A DNA stretch of 64,000 nucleotides from assembly GCF_018139145.2 (NCBI RefSeq), contig NC_059476.1:11587001-11651000 (forward strand), written 5' to 3'. This DNA comes from Gymnogyps californianus (lineage: Eukaryota; Chordata; Aves; Accipitriformes; Cathartidae). Positions 1 through 13,800 of this stretch are shown here, in pieces. A program made the position numbers and the translations under genes. Numbering within the stretch: position 1 is the first letter of the stretch; every line of letters begins with the position of its first letter. The notes under the pieces are model-generated. The model did not search any database. It saw only the letters and a list, made by a program, of their open reading frames with translations, and was not told the DNA's origin.

Positions 1-3000
1 ACCAAGCAAAAATTATTCACTTAAATAAATCTGAGAAATCAGCAAACTGATCCTAAGAATGAAAAAAAAAAAAAGCTGTAAAATGTACAGATACCTTAGT
101 CATTATTAGAGGTTATTCAGCCTCCAAAGATTTTTTTTTTTTGTTCTGGATGGTACAAATATTACTTCAGACAAATGACTTCGTTTCTTAGTCTTTGGTG
201 GATAGACGCTGGTGTGATGGAAGATACTCAAGACTTTGCAGATCTGCAGAGAGCTTTCATTGTTGCAGTCATGATATCTGATCTCCTTTGGGTAGCAAAA
301 TTAATTTCTGAATTAACAAACCACACAGTCAGTGAAGGCTCAAACATAACTGTTCTGTCTATAACATGGCCAGCCAGATTTGTTATTGACAGTCAACTCA
401 AATATTCAGTGAAAAATGGACCCTGTTTTAGTTTGGCAAATGAATGGAGCTTGAGACACACAAGCTTCTCAAGTTAACATGTTTGTCACAGTTTCCCATC
501 AGTAATTCTCATATGGCTGAACAGAAGGCAGGACAATTGGCTCAACCAGTGCAAAGACACAACAAGCTGGTTTATGCATTGAACGTGAGAGGGAGACCCG
601 TTTCACACATACTGCTGCAGAGCTCTCCTGGCTATCAACACTGCGATACACAGCAGCAGGCTGTGCAGGAGGAATTTTCTAGCTTCAAACCTATGCTCCC
701 TCTGGGCCCCATGTATTTTAGGGCTCTGTCAAGAGAGTCTGGGAATGAACAGCTGTGATTTTTCATCCAGGTAGGGAGAGAGGGAGAAATTAGCCTGGAT
801 GGCATGTTCTCACTTTTCATAAACCCGATGCATCTCCTGATCAGGGAAGGAAGCCCTGCCAAGACCTCCCAGCTCCAAAATGGGCCTGGCAGTGATTTGT
901 GAGGGGTTAGGGCAAAACTAAGAAAGGCCATCACTCAGTCACCTGGGTCAGCAGCCAGCTGCTTCATCAGCTGATTGTGGTTTGATGTCCGGGCTGCTCA
1001 TCCTCAGGACGTTATTGTAACTCTGAGCATTGCCCCAACTGAAGGCCTGGGAGTAAGTGAACTTAGGCTGCAAAATGCAAAAGGCGCAGAAATATTTCTT
1101 TGTGCTTCAGAGGCCTCTTGTTCCTTTTTCTTCCCTTGTTCCCACTGGCTCTGACCCTGTTTTGCCTTCTTGTGATGGACATAAAGAATTGGCAGAGCTT
1201 TTACCCCCAGCTCTTCTCTTCTGCATAAAAGCAGTGCTGGGGCAGCCCAAAAGCCATGACTTCATTTTCTTTGTTTTTCCAGTCCTTTTGTGTATTGTCT
1301 GTAGATTTTAGCATCCACAGAGATGTGGCATCCTCAGCAAGGAGTTCTGCAGCACGTCACTGAATTGTTCCACACCTGCTGGCTTTCCTCCAATTTTCAG
1401 CTTCTCTTCCCACGTCTTCTCAGTGGATCATACCCAACAAATAGCTGCTGCTCACCTCACCGTACCTACAGTCATCATTCAAGCAGTGCCTGGTGTTGGG
1501 GTACAGCAAAGTCTGCTCTAATTAACAAAGAAAGACAAACAAGGAGTATGGTGCAGTGTGAATACGTGCAAGGCCAAGTTAGATCCAAGAAAAAAAACAA
1601 TGATTTTTTGGCCAAAATCCTTACGCAAACTGCCAAGAACTGTGGAGCACTGAAACTTCACTGCCGTTCTCTCTGTGTGGGGAACACTGGTTTTGACCTG
1701 CCTTTTCCGATACAAACATAATTCTATGTGTGTATCATAAAAATGCACACACAAAAAGAACTGCTTCACTGCCCATTCATCCCTTGCTGGGAAGGAACAA
1801 ATTGAACAAACAAATGGCATATGTTAGTCACATTGCTTCATGCACTGCTGGAACACTTTCAGATACTCTGGTGACTTCAATTAGGATCTCTGTAGAATTA
1901 AATATAAATGATTTTTTTTGACTGTACTGTGACATCTGAAATTAAGTATGAATTACATGAAGCCAGGCAAATGTGACATCCATTAGAATAAGCACGTACC
2001 GACCTTCATGAAATATACGTGTTTTGTGGAACTCTTTCATCTGGCTAAATTGCAGATGACTGGCTGAGGTATGCTTTGATTTTTGGTAGTGATGCTATTC
2101 ATATTATTTAAGTATCCATAATTGTGAAGTGGTTTTTTTAGAGATAATGTACATCCTCCTCTCATACAAATGGCACATATAATACTCTTAAGTGCCATTG
2201 CTGAAATCGGGCAGACTGCTGACAGCTGACAAGATTGAATGGAAGTGTCTCAGACTGATCAAAATCTGCAAACAGCTTTGTGAGAAAGAAGTTCCCAGTT
2301 TCAAATTTCTTTTCCTTTTGAAGGATTTGTACCTATTTCACTTATAAGATTATTTTTCATTATTCTTGCTTTCAATATTTTTCCTGAACGCTTTAGATAA
2401 TGTTTAAAGGGCATTCTGCAACGAAGCCAATAGTATCAAATCAAATATTTCATTTAAAAGATCACTTTTGTTTGTTGCTTGCCAGATGTCACTGTGTCCT
2501 TCTGACTAAAAGAAAATATCCATCCTTTCACTTCAAAACTCTCCAGTCGGCATTATGACATCTTGAAAATCTCTCATCCATTTCAGGGGGATTAGAACCA
2601 GGACCAGCATTTTTACAGTCGATTTCCACAATATGCCCGAGTTAAACAATTGTAATCCTTTCTCAAACCAGAAGGTGGCAAGCACTCTTAAAGTATGAGC
2701 TGTATTGAAACAAGACAGGCTCCCTTCTGATAAAATCTCAGCCCCCATTGTCCTCTGCTCAAGCACTCAGCCTTGGGTTTCCCAGCCAGAGATTTGTGTT
2801 TAATAGCGTCCAGTAAATCACAGCAGGAAAGGACTAAAAAGGGAAGCATGGAAGAGATTTAAACATATCTTCTGTTGTAATTTAAGCAAAGAACTCTCTG
2901 AGACTAAAGTAGCAAATAATTGCATAGAAAATAAAGCTGACCGGAAAAAATGAAATTTCCGCCCCACAGCAGTGCTGGCAAAGGGAGGGCTCCTAAGAGA

Positions 3001-6000
3001 TCGGGCTGGCTGCCAAGCGCGGCCACAGAAGAGCCACGGAGCACCTGGAGCTAAACCTGCCCCACAGCCCACGTGCAAATGTAGATTAATCTACAAAATA
3101 TTAATAATACTTTGTGTGGATTTTTCCCAGAAGGAAACTACCCCCAAACCACATTTACTGTTTTTCAGCAAAAGCTGCATGCTTTTTCTGCTAATCTGTC
3201 AGTCTTAGAAAATGGAGTAATTTGTGTGTGCAAACAACAATAGTGGAAAGCTAATGTGTTCTGGGGTGCCAAGTTGGAGGCGTTGGTAGGAAATTGCCTC
3301 CCCAGCAGTTTCTTCTCAAGCATTTTAGTTAAATTTCAGTCTGTAACTTAGCCAGGGGGAAGAGGTCTCCCAGGACATAATACACAGGAGTGCCTGAACG
3401 GTGAATTAATACATCTAGATAAATCTGTTATACAAAGAAACCAATATACCCTCCATTTTAGTGTTGTTTACATCATGACTTAATTTTAGCACTTGGCCTA
3501 AAGACTTCATGTGATTTGGATTATTTTTCTGACAGCCTTTTTTTTTAATATAATGTTTAATGAATTGGTGGAAAAGAAAGTTTTCAAATATAGGACATAA
3601 TTTCTGAGCTTCTTTTTCAAATCCTGGAGGCCTCAAAGCATGAGGTGGGCAACGCAGTCTTCAGATGCCCGTGAGAGTTGACAGGGGCTGATGACTTGAA
3701 AGCAGTGACGATACAATCCTCTCTGACATTAATCCTGGGCTGGGAGCGAGACACCGCTCCTTCTGTTGTTAGTGTCCTTAATTATATATTGCCACAGCAC
3801 AGGTGGCTGCAGAGCTGAGAAACCGTACTCATCTGTACCACGCCATGCCAGGCACTTGGCAGAAAGGTGATCTCTGCCCCTTACACTTCCACATGAAAGC
3901 ATGAGAAAAAAAAAGATGAAAAGCCACACCAGAGAGCAGGGAGGACAATACCTCTCTCCTCATGGCAAGCCGTGGCCTCAGCTTTCCCTTTCTCTTGACA
4001 ACATTAAATATTGGGGACAGAGGGTTGTTTTAAAGGTATTACAACAAAGATTTGTTGTAATTAAATCACAGCAGATGCAAATGGATTTGAGAAAGGACAG
4101 TGATCCCACATGCATTCAAGCCATACACAGAACCCAATAAACCCCATGTAGGAATTACCATGTCTAGGGGGCACAGGCATGCCTGTCTTGTACCTCTAAT
4201 CACCGAACCCACATCCAGGAACAAAAGCTGCCCATCTGACAAGCGTGTTTCACATGAAGCACCCCACTGCAAGTGGCTTCACAGCCCTGAGCACCTTCTG
4301 CTCACAGCTCTGCCACGGGGACTGGCTTTGCCCTGGAGCAGAATAATGACAGCATATTTCACCCCCCCTCCTCCGGTTACCTTGCCCCAAGCTGCAAGCC
4401 CAGTGCTGTTTGTGACTCTGAGCTCAGCAGTGAAAAGCCCTGTGTTTAGTGAGCCCGTGGGTCAAGGGAGCTCAGAGGCCAAAGTCCTGCTACTCCCTGC
4501 AAAATGCACGCTGACCTACTGAGCTGGTAACAAATCCACTGGCAGCAGGAGGAATGGGGTGGGATAACATCTGAGATGATAATGCCAAGGGATACAGTGC
4601 AGTCACAGAGGAGCTGATGCATATAGAGGAAGTGTGAGGCAAATAGGTTTTAATTAGAGTATCATTCAGCCATTTGGATATTTGCTGAATACTAAGCCAG
4701 ATTTAACAAGGCATTTCCTTGCCAACCATCGCATACATTAAAGATTGCACAGAATGAAGAAAGACATCCTAAGGGAATCCTAAGCAGAAGAGACCTAAAT
4801 CAGAGTTTAAAGGGTGAACTGTATCTTTTACCCTGCTTACAAGTATCTACCAGGGCAGCAAAATGTTATTGCCCACTCACCCCAGATTCTGCTTACTTCT
4901 GCCTAAGTAAGCTGGTCTTATTATTCCAATTTTAATAGGAGTCACTGCAAAACAGGCCACCTGAATAGGGGCCGCCTTCTGAGTTGGACTCAAAGGAAGC
5001 ACAAAGCAAGGACCAGAAAGGACAAGAAACAGAGCAAGGAGCTATTTAAATTGGACCTGTAAGTGACAGTTCCTGCAAACACGAGACTGAGTCTGAAAAG
5101 TGAAATCTGCAAAGACCTCCTGACTTTTTTAGAGGAAGATACTGCCTACTCTTTTCTCCTGACACTGGTACCCTTTCTGCTACTTCACACCTACAAGAAT
5201 GGACCAATGCTTAATGCCTGGTCCTTTTCTTTTGGAAGTGCTGTGCTAGGCAGCTCAGCGGTCTGCAGGTACCAGCCAAAGCACCATCTGGCCAAGCAAA
5301 GGAGACCAACTTGTCCCTCCAAAGGGATGATACGGCACTGGCTACACACTGGAGGACTTGTGCACGATACAGAGAAGTTGCCATGTATAAGAATGAAGCA
5401 GAAGCTATATACCCAATACCAGGTTTGGGGGACCTTGGCAAGCCCTGTAAGATGAATAGAAATTTCACCTAAAAATGGATTGCCAGAGCAACTGAAGGAG
5501 TTTGGGTGAATGTGCCATGTGGCATATTTTGGGAGTGAAGAAGGGGCAGGAAGGAACAACCGGCAGGGACATGATGACATCTTATGTCGGCTTTCTCAAA
5601 CTGGACCTTTTCTGTTTTGTTTCTTTGCCTTTTAAATGGCATTTTTACCCCATTAAAAATTAAGCTAGATTTAAATATTAAAATAACTGTTAAATGTGAA
5701 AAACAGAATAGGTTCACCCAGATTAAAGATTTATATATATACTTTTTTTCTCCTTTGCTCCATTTCTCTAAATTCTTCCAGGTCAGCACAAACAAAATTC
5801 CTCCCCTGACTCCTCAGTCTGTCCATTACAAGACCATTATTTATTTAGCCCTATGTTTATGCTTAAAGATGCATCTGAACCTTTTTTAACTGTTAGTATC
5901 GCAATACAGTCTGACACTGTAGTGTGACTTTTCTGTGACTGTGCATTGCGACCTTCATACTTTCAAACATCTCCTGCCTCAGATTTTTCAAAGAATAAAG

Positions 6001-9000
6001 AAATATCAGTGGTTAGTTCACTAGGTCAAAATCAGTCCATGTCAGGGCTCTCTGAAAGCTGACTATATTCTACCCCTGACTATTGTCTCCAATTGAAAAT
6101 TGTGGACTTTCTTTTCATATTTTCAGGAAAGAGATTGAAAAGTAAAAGAAAGGGGAGAGGAATGTAAACCTTAACGTGCAGAGAAATGTGGCAGGGAGTG
6201 AATGCAAGGAAAATTCACACTCCAGTTGGCCTCTCCTCCTCTGTAGCCCAGGCTGAAACAGCCCCTGCAACTACTGTCTTTGGCGGCTGTTCAGCGGATT
6301 GCAGCTGAAGATGCTCATGTGAACCTGCGGGAATCAAACCTGCCAAGTTCCTCATAGCTCCACTTGGTACACTCTCATCTTTATTTAATGCTCTTTTTTC
6401 CCCTACTGTGGCTTAGTGCAGCTCTTCTTTGTAACTTCCACGAAGATGCACAGGCGAGAAGAGTAAACCTCTCCACCTCCCTGTCATTCTGGTCAGATGT
6501 GAGATTCCGACTGGAAAGAAGTGACAAGTAGACAGTCAGAAGTGGCCTGAGAGTCTGGTGAGAAAGGAAGGACTGCAGCAGAGGAGGCAGTCGCTGCTTA
6601 TTGCTAGTTCTTGCCCCAAGAGAAGGCACAATTCGACCATGGCACCGAGAAGTCAATGAGAACTATTGAGTTTCCAAAGCCCGGTGAAATCCTGAGGTGC
6701 AAGACAACAGCCTGTCTGCGAGAGAGTTTTTCAGAACAGAGAGACCCAAAGTCATGGTCTCTGCAGACTGTGGGCCCGCATTTTCCCCTCACCTGCCCGT
6801 CTCTGTTTGGAAAACTTGTGCAATCTCTTACTGTAATACTAGCTTACCATCCATGTAGCTGTTGAGGCAGAATCAATATTGCATCAAGTTCTCATTAACT
6901 TTTGGATGAAATGTGCATGCTCCTGGCTCCACTAAGAAAATGGCTGTTATTTCCTCATTCTACAGATGTCCCTATTTGTCACTACATTTGCAAGCATGAC
7001 CCTGGAAGTCAGACTCCATTACAGCAACAATCACCAGTCCAGGGGGAAATTAACCAAAAAAGGATTTATTTATTTTTTCAACATCAAACAAGCAAAGAAC
7101 AACAAAATGCATCTTGGCAAGGTAATTGAAAGAAACTCATCACTTTTAATGAAAGTTAAAGTGATTGTATTCTAAGCAAGTTAATTATATCACCGTATTA
7201 TTGCTGCCTGACAGATTAATTTCACTTATAGTCAGTGGGGAGGTAACCCACACAAGAAGCCCATTGCGAAGCTTTTCATTGATTTTTAATGGGCTTTGGA
7301 TTGGATCTTTGGCCAGTTTTGCCTTTATGCCTCTCTGATGCTGAGCCATGAAAGAACAGAGAATTTAGTTCTACTTTTTGTGCATTTTTTTTCAGAAGGA
7401 AAATGATCAGCAGTGATGATATTAATACTGCATAGTGAACTAGATCCCCTTCTGACAAGTCCAAAATACTGTTTTAATAGCATCATGCTCTTGCCAGAGG
7501 TGTAGTAATCACCTGCTGAAATGAGTTTTCATAGGAAAAAGTGTTTTTTTGTTTCTCAAAACACTACTATTTTAATACTCTCATTTTCAAAAGGTCATTT
7601 TTTCACTATTTTTTCCTTAAAAATCATTATAAAAGCTGTAACACAGAATAGCTGAGAGCAGCATCTTCATAGTCTACTTTTCACTTTTAAAGTAACACTC
7701 CCTCCTTTGGTGTTACTTAAAAATGATGATGTTACTTTCAAAAAGAAAGCATCTCGTCCATCAATTTCTGTCTATTTTTCAGCTTTTTCCTGTTAGGGAA
7801 TTGTTCTACAATTAAAGAAAGTAGGAAAAGTTTCACTTACTCTTTTTTTTCCCCAAGGAAAAAACCCCTACTTTCTACAGGAAAGTTTGAAAGGGGACCT
7901 TTTCTGCTAAAATTTCTTTGGGGAAATTGTTTCTTCTCTGCCGGGTATTACATGCAACCTTTTTCTTCTTCTTCATAAGACATTGAATCAAACCTCTTCC
8001 CAGTTGAATGATGTACACAATGTGTTTACTGGCTGTCATTCTTTATCGTCCACATGATAGCTGTAGTCTAGGGTGCAGTCTTGAGACAGTCAGCTCCATC
8101 TGCACCCTTCTGGCCAGATTTTCAGTTCTTCAGCTGCTCAGCAAGACCCGAGATGTTTTCAAATTAAATCAGTGCTGTTTAATCTACAGGTTTTTATACA
8201 GTATTTACTCTGAGTCATAGTGGAGATCTGTACATCCAGAGACCATCTCCTATAAAAATATGTAAAGTAGGAATGAACACCAGAGAGACAATTATCCATA
8301 TACAGAGATGGGATTTGCAGAAGAGAGCTGCCCTGAGATGTTCAAAACAGTAAAAGTGCATTTTAAAGTTCGTTGTGGGTTTCTTTAATACCCAAGCATG
8401 AGCATTTTCCTGACCCTCACTTTCTTTTTCATGACGAGTGTCAAAGGTAGAAAGTTTCTTGTTCATGTTTGTGTAGTTGCTGAAAGTGTAAAAAAGTAAA
8501 CCTCTGCAGTCCCTGTAGCAGTAGGCAAGGGCTCATTGGGCTAAACATCTGGTCTAAACCCCTCAGAACTTTAGGCTCCAGCCTCAAAAGCATCTGGCTG
8601 ATCCTTTACATGTTTACAGAAAGCAATGTCAAATATCACGCAGCTTAAATGTTCGCTGACTGAAAGACGCACAGGCTCAACAAGGTTTAAAGTTCTGTGC
8701 TGCTATAAAAAGCTCTACAGCACCTCACAGTTCCCTGTGATGAGGGTTTGTCTTGTTGTTGCTAATGCAACTTTCTATCCATCCCACCTGCTCTGGTTCA
8801 GCAGAGGGTCTCACTCCCTGACCCGAAGTGGCTGCATGTCAGTGACTGGTATGTAAGTGTGAAACACACAGCTACAAGGGATAACCTCTCACTAGAATTT
8901 CAAATCCAGTCCTTCCACACTTTAGTTTCATATTTTTATTTTATACTGAAGAGAATCAGAGTTGAATCCACTTATCATTCCAAGGTGTTGGCTCAGAGAC

Positions 9001-9503
9001 AGAGGAGTATCTGTTTCCTTGTGCTGGATCTGCTGTAAGGGAAGTCTCATGAGAATAGGTATTTCAGGAGAGTGAGAAACTCAAAGCCAGACTAGCCTGT
9101 AAAATGACAGCCAGCAAAAGGTGAAATGTTAGGAGACAGGAGTAGTCCATTGAAAGAAAAGTCTGTGGAGCTCCTGATGAGACCAGCAAGGCTCATTCAG
9201 GCTTTGTTGGACAAGGAGCTGGGAAGACCTCAACCCAAGAGCAGGTCCCATAGCCTATGGACTCTGTAGAATCAGACAAGTCACTGATGTCTACAGCGAT
9301 AGCCTCAAGACTGTGTGTCTTGCATATGCAGTGAAGCTGCGAGCATAGTCTTCACCATGGCTAAAATCACCTTACCCCCAGTTCACATGGGATCGCAGGG
9401 CTGCCCATGGCTTAGTTCCCCCAGCTAGGCAGCCACAGTAGCTACAAGACAGTCACATAGCCAGAAAAGAGTCACAGCGAACTATGCAGTAGTTCCTCTA
9501 GAG
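1..9503. other. Unique noncoding sequence, no gene recognised
   Basis: No coding region can be supported in these 9.5 kb. Open frames reach about 140 codons on both strands, often overlapping (for example 4100-4522 and 5063-5580), with no recognisable domain and no paired splice sites. What can be seen is minor: an A-run at 62-75, a T-run near 130-141, a T/A-rich stretch around 7530-7960, and AT-rich patches with homeodomain-like cores such as the one near 7171. A weak match to an old amniote repeat motif occurs near 8115-8130. I see no clear CR1, LTR or SINE here. Confidence 0.7.
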
Positions 9504-9524
9504 CATATTCATATTCATATTCAT
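9504..9524. repeat. Short hexamer tandem repeat (CATATT)3.5
   Basis: Three perfect CATATT units are followed by a half unit. It is an ordinary short microsatellite in otherwise unique DNA. Confidence 0.9.
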
Positions 9525-10834
9525 CTTACTCATAAGGCATGGCTAATTGTTCTCAAGGGAGCAAAGACAATTTATTGGATTATGTTTACAACATTTATAA
9601 GGTTCTCTGGATATGTACCGCATTCAGTACTTTTTATGGTTGAACTCACCCTCACCTGGGCAATTTCACAGGATTTCAGCACTTTTATGGTGGTGTATAG
9701 TAGTTTACACTTGAAAACGGAGTATATTGGTTTGGTGCCTAGCCTGGAAAAGAGAAGAATGAGGGGAAGGAGGTGCTGCATGATAGAGGTCTATTAAATC
9801 TTGTGTGGCGTAAGAAAGGTTTGCCTCTGGCAAAACACTGACTAGGAGGTGTTTATAGTTTCTTAACAGGAAGCAGGTTTAAAACAAAGCAAAGAATATA
9901 CTTCACACAATGCAGAGTTATGGATCTCCTTGCTGCAGGATATGCTTTAGTGGGTGCTAAAAGTTTATGGCTTCAAAAGGGAACTGGAGAAAAGCATAGA
10001 AGAAACATCCCTTGGGAGCTATGGTCAACCCCTCCCACTCCACAAATATGCATACTTAAAACAACTGAAAGTAGGGAAAGCAGCCTTCCCAAAGTTGTGG
10101 AAATATCACAATGTATTTGCCTTGCTATTATACTCTTCCATAGAAACAGGTGGGGGAAAGTTGGCCTTATCCTGCGGGGCTTTATGTTCTACATTTATCT
10201 AGCATTGCAAGCTTGAAATTCATAGAGAAATTTACTTCTATAAATCAAGTTGTAAAACTAGGTCCTCAGTAGACATGTGGCTTTCATTGTTAGTTGTGAG
10301 GTTAATTTGCCAAAATCCAATAGCTCTGTCTCCAGTGACGGCCATTATTTTCAGATAACAAATGTAATATCAGCAATTTTGATGATAGCCTTTTAATGTG
10401 TTTTCTTTTAAGACAATGCTACATGTAGAATTGCTTAATGATCCAAATTGCAACAAATTTTAGCTACCAAAAAAATGAGCTTACCAGGCTGCTTAATGTA
10501 TATCCAATGCATTATCACTTGCCAGGAACATACCACACTGCAGGCAGAGAAAGCAAGACACCATGTTTTCTTTACAGGGGCATTGCTTTTTATTATTTGC
10601 AAGGAAATGCAGTACAGAAAGGAGCCAAAGTGTAACTCAAGGTGGAGTCCTCCTATGAGAATGCACAGGTGACCTTAGACAGAGTGATATTTTCCCTGAG
10701 ATAGGAGTTAGCCAACTAACTTTAAGAGAAGACAGCCCTCCCAGTAAAGGGATAGCTGATCTGAACATGCCTGCTAACTCAAAGGTATAGTGACAATTGA
10801 GATTGTAAGACCCAACAATCTCAGAAGTCTGTGA
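9525..10834. other. Unique noncoding sequence
   Basis: Nothing recognisable is seen. The reading frames at 9920-10216 and 10438-10672 overlap each other in different frames and resemble no known protein. Confidence 0.6.
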
Positions 10835-10870
10835 AGAGTCCCACTGATATCAGTGGGCTTTGTATCAGGA
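10835..10870. repeat. Perfect 18-bp palindrome with flank typical of an old amniote palindromic repeat
   Basis: Positions 10840-10857 read identically on both strands (CCCACTGATATCAGTGGG). They are followed by CTTTGTATCAGG. From memory, the arrangement CCCATTGACTTCAGTGGG followed by CTTTGGATCAGG is very common in bird, crocodile and turtle genomes, as a degraded palindromic element resembling a nonautonomous DNA transposon. The palindrome is seen directly; the family link is inference and I do not assign a Repbase name. Confidence 0.5.
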
Positions 10871-13800
10871 GTTCCCCTTCAAATACCTCCACATTTTTCT
10901 TTAGAAATGAACATATTTTTCAACTATAGCTTTTTCTTGGGTTTTCCCTTTCGGTGAATATGAAACCATGATACCACTCAAGCAAATCAGTAACACAGGG
11001 AGCCCTCATGTCGTGCAGTTACTGTCGTCTCAAAATGGGTGACATCCAGCCTGGAAACGGGGTGCTCTCTGAAAGGCATTGTGATTTGATTGCAGCTTGG
11101 GGCTCAGCCACAAGAAAAACCTGGTGTCAGCGGATCCTCAGCACCTGGCTGTGTGCTTGCTCCTACCCTGCGACAGATCCCTCATGAGTGCCCTCAGCTG
11201 AGGCTGCTGAGGAAGAGCAGCATTCGGATACAATAGCCTAGTTTGCTCAGAGAGAGAGTTATCCCAGCTTGGCTGACACACAACAAAATTGTCAAATGAC
11301 AGCGCCTTGCTTCTCTGAGCTTTCAGCTAAATCAATCACTGTCATTATTAGCTGGATCACTGAAACTACAGGTCTCCAGGTTTTCATTCTAGGAGGATAT
11401 TTATAAAAGCTGCTTGCCTGTTCTACAAATATACATACTTGTCTTTCTACGGTTTTCATTTATAGAGGTGACATTAAGCCCCGTCTTGCCCTCTAAACAA
11501 TTATGAGATTTCAGCCAAAGAGCAAATCATCAGTGACCTCTGATTCAAATACAGATTCCAAGCCCAATCCTTTATCAGCTTCCTTCATCATAAGAGTCAT
11601 CCTCTGTATACCACTGTAGAGGAAAAGGTATTTGCAATTTCTGCTTTCAGGACTAATAAACAGCTAAGTAAAACAGTCCCAGTGTAGGAGAATATGATCA
11701 TAGATATAGATTCACCAGGATTCAGGGAGGAATTGCCATATTATATGACCTAAAAGGAGTTTACTGTAATGATTAAAAATCAACTATATTGTCAAGAGGT
11801 TGTACAGAGTACCTGCAGAGATAATAAGCACAATGTGCTACACAAAAATTAATTATGAAGCCAAACCCCTAATTACGTTCATGCAAACTGAAGACTGCTT
11901 GTTTCGTTCATAGGAAAGCTTCCAGCTAATATGCTCTAAAATTTCTATGCCTCAGCAGATTTCCAGCGTGGATCCACATTGGAGCTAAGCCATGACAGTT
12001 CTTTCCTGTTTTGTCTGCAAAAGATCCCAGGTATGAAGCAGTTGATCAAGCTGAACTCTAAAGAATACTTTGAGTAAGTAGCCTCGAAGGCTGTAAAATG
12101 GCTCATAACTGACCTCTGGCATTTCCCAGGTGTGGAGGACTATACCATTAAACGGCCTTGCAGCAGTTTTATGTGTCTGCACTTTCAGCTGTAGTAAAAA
12201 CGAGATGTCTTCTTTTTTCCCTTTGTGGCCAGTGAACACCAGTGATTTCCCAGGAACTGCTCCCCGCCTGAAACCTTGTCCTGCCTCAAAAGGACGTTGT
12301 CTCTCTCCTGGGCTGGAAGTTACTGACTCCCCCGTGCAACTGCTGCACCTGCAACACAACTCTGCAATGACAGATCCGTGAAATTATCCAATTAAAAAAG
12401 CAGTTACAGAGCAACTGTAAAAAGGGAATTAAGATGGGAAATCATTGAATGACCTGCTGCACAAGGAATCCTAACATGGAATCAGTGTCAGTGCCAGATC
12501 TGTGCTTACCACAGTAGAGTTAACTAGATCTCATGGTAGGCTTAAGCCTTTCTTCTGTCTTCAGTGACCTTCACAGCTTTCCTAGTAGAGCAGCTGGAAA
12601 ATTGGCTGACCAAGCTAAAGATTTCTCTGTCACAGCTCAATCTTCTCAAGAATTTTGGGGATTTTTCCTTCCATATAGTTTGTTTGGGGTTTTTTTTCTT
12701 CCCATCTGAGAAGAGTGTAGGTATCAAGAAAAAATGAACCAGCTTCCCTTTGCAAGATATGGATTCAATCTAAGGCAAAAGAGAGCTGTGCTTGAAGGGT
12801 TCTAAGTTCAACAGAAAATCTGTGGTCTTTCTTGTTCTTTCCAGTAACTGCTTTATTATGAACACATTGCCTTTTATTCATTGGATCTCCTTGTAAATAC
12901 TCTTGCCCCATTATTTTCAAGTCCGCAGAAGGAAGATTTTAACTTGACTTTCCACACATTACAGTCCTTCTCCTGCCATAGCCTTGAATCAAACAGAACT
13001 AACCTGTTTACCCTGTGATGCAGTACTCAGAGAGAAAACAGGCAGCTGACCAAAACACTGACCAAAGAGTGCACTGCAAAATGTGGCATCTGCTGTGACA
13101 CCCTGAGCAATCTGCAGATGGAACGGGGCATATGTTTTGCTTAGACACCTAGAAGTTAGATGACTCTCTACTCCAGCTGTCTACAGGCTGGATATCTAGC
13201 CTAGCTTTGTTCTTGACTACCTCTGTTGTCCACAGAAAGAGAAACCTCTGAAAGGTGATGAATTGTGCTCTGGAGGTTTTTCCCTTTCCCTTTTGATTAT
13301 GGCATATATATATAGTATCTAGCCTACCTTTCTAAGTTAGAGTAGATGCCCAGGTTGTAGATAACCAACAAGAAGCAAGTGTCCAAAGGGGGTAGGTAGT
13401 GAGAAAGCACTCAACAAATAGGATAATCAGTTACAAATCAGTGTTTGCCTCTCAAGGACTTCACCCTTGTCTGCCACCATCACTTAGCACTTCTTTATGG
13501 TGGTGATGCCAGCTAGTGCAGCACAGGGATGATCAGGAAGGGACTTCTATGCCTAGTAAATGTTAGCAGAATCTCTGCTATATTGAATTTCACAGGACTA
13601 GTGGCACACACACATCACTCTGGTTCAATCCAGTGCAAAGAAGTGGTACACACTGTTATTAGCCAAGTCATTACATATTGTATTACCTACAGTAGTATCA
13701 GGGATGGGTAAAGCAGCCTAACTTCATGATCCCTAAGAATACTTAATCCATACATTTATTGTCAAGGCTTAAACTCTAAGATTCAGCCCTTTCTTATATT

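Noticed and set aside
5063..5580. Overlapping ~130-codon frames on both strands
   Set aside because: The plus frame begins at GTG; the minus one has ATG but unremarkable content. Long opposite-strand frames of this size are expected by chance in 64 kb.
6260..6360. B-box-like GGTTTGATTCCC on the minus strand, suggesting a tRNA or SINE
   Set aside because: There is no A box at the right distance and no cloverleaf can be drawn.
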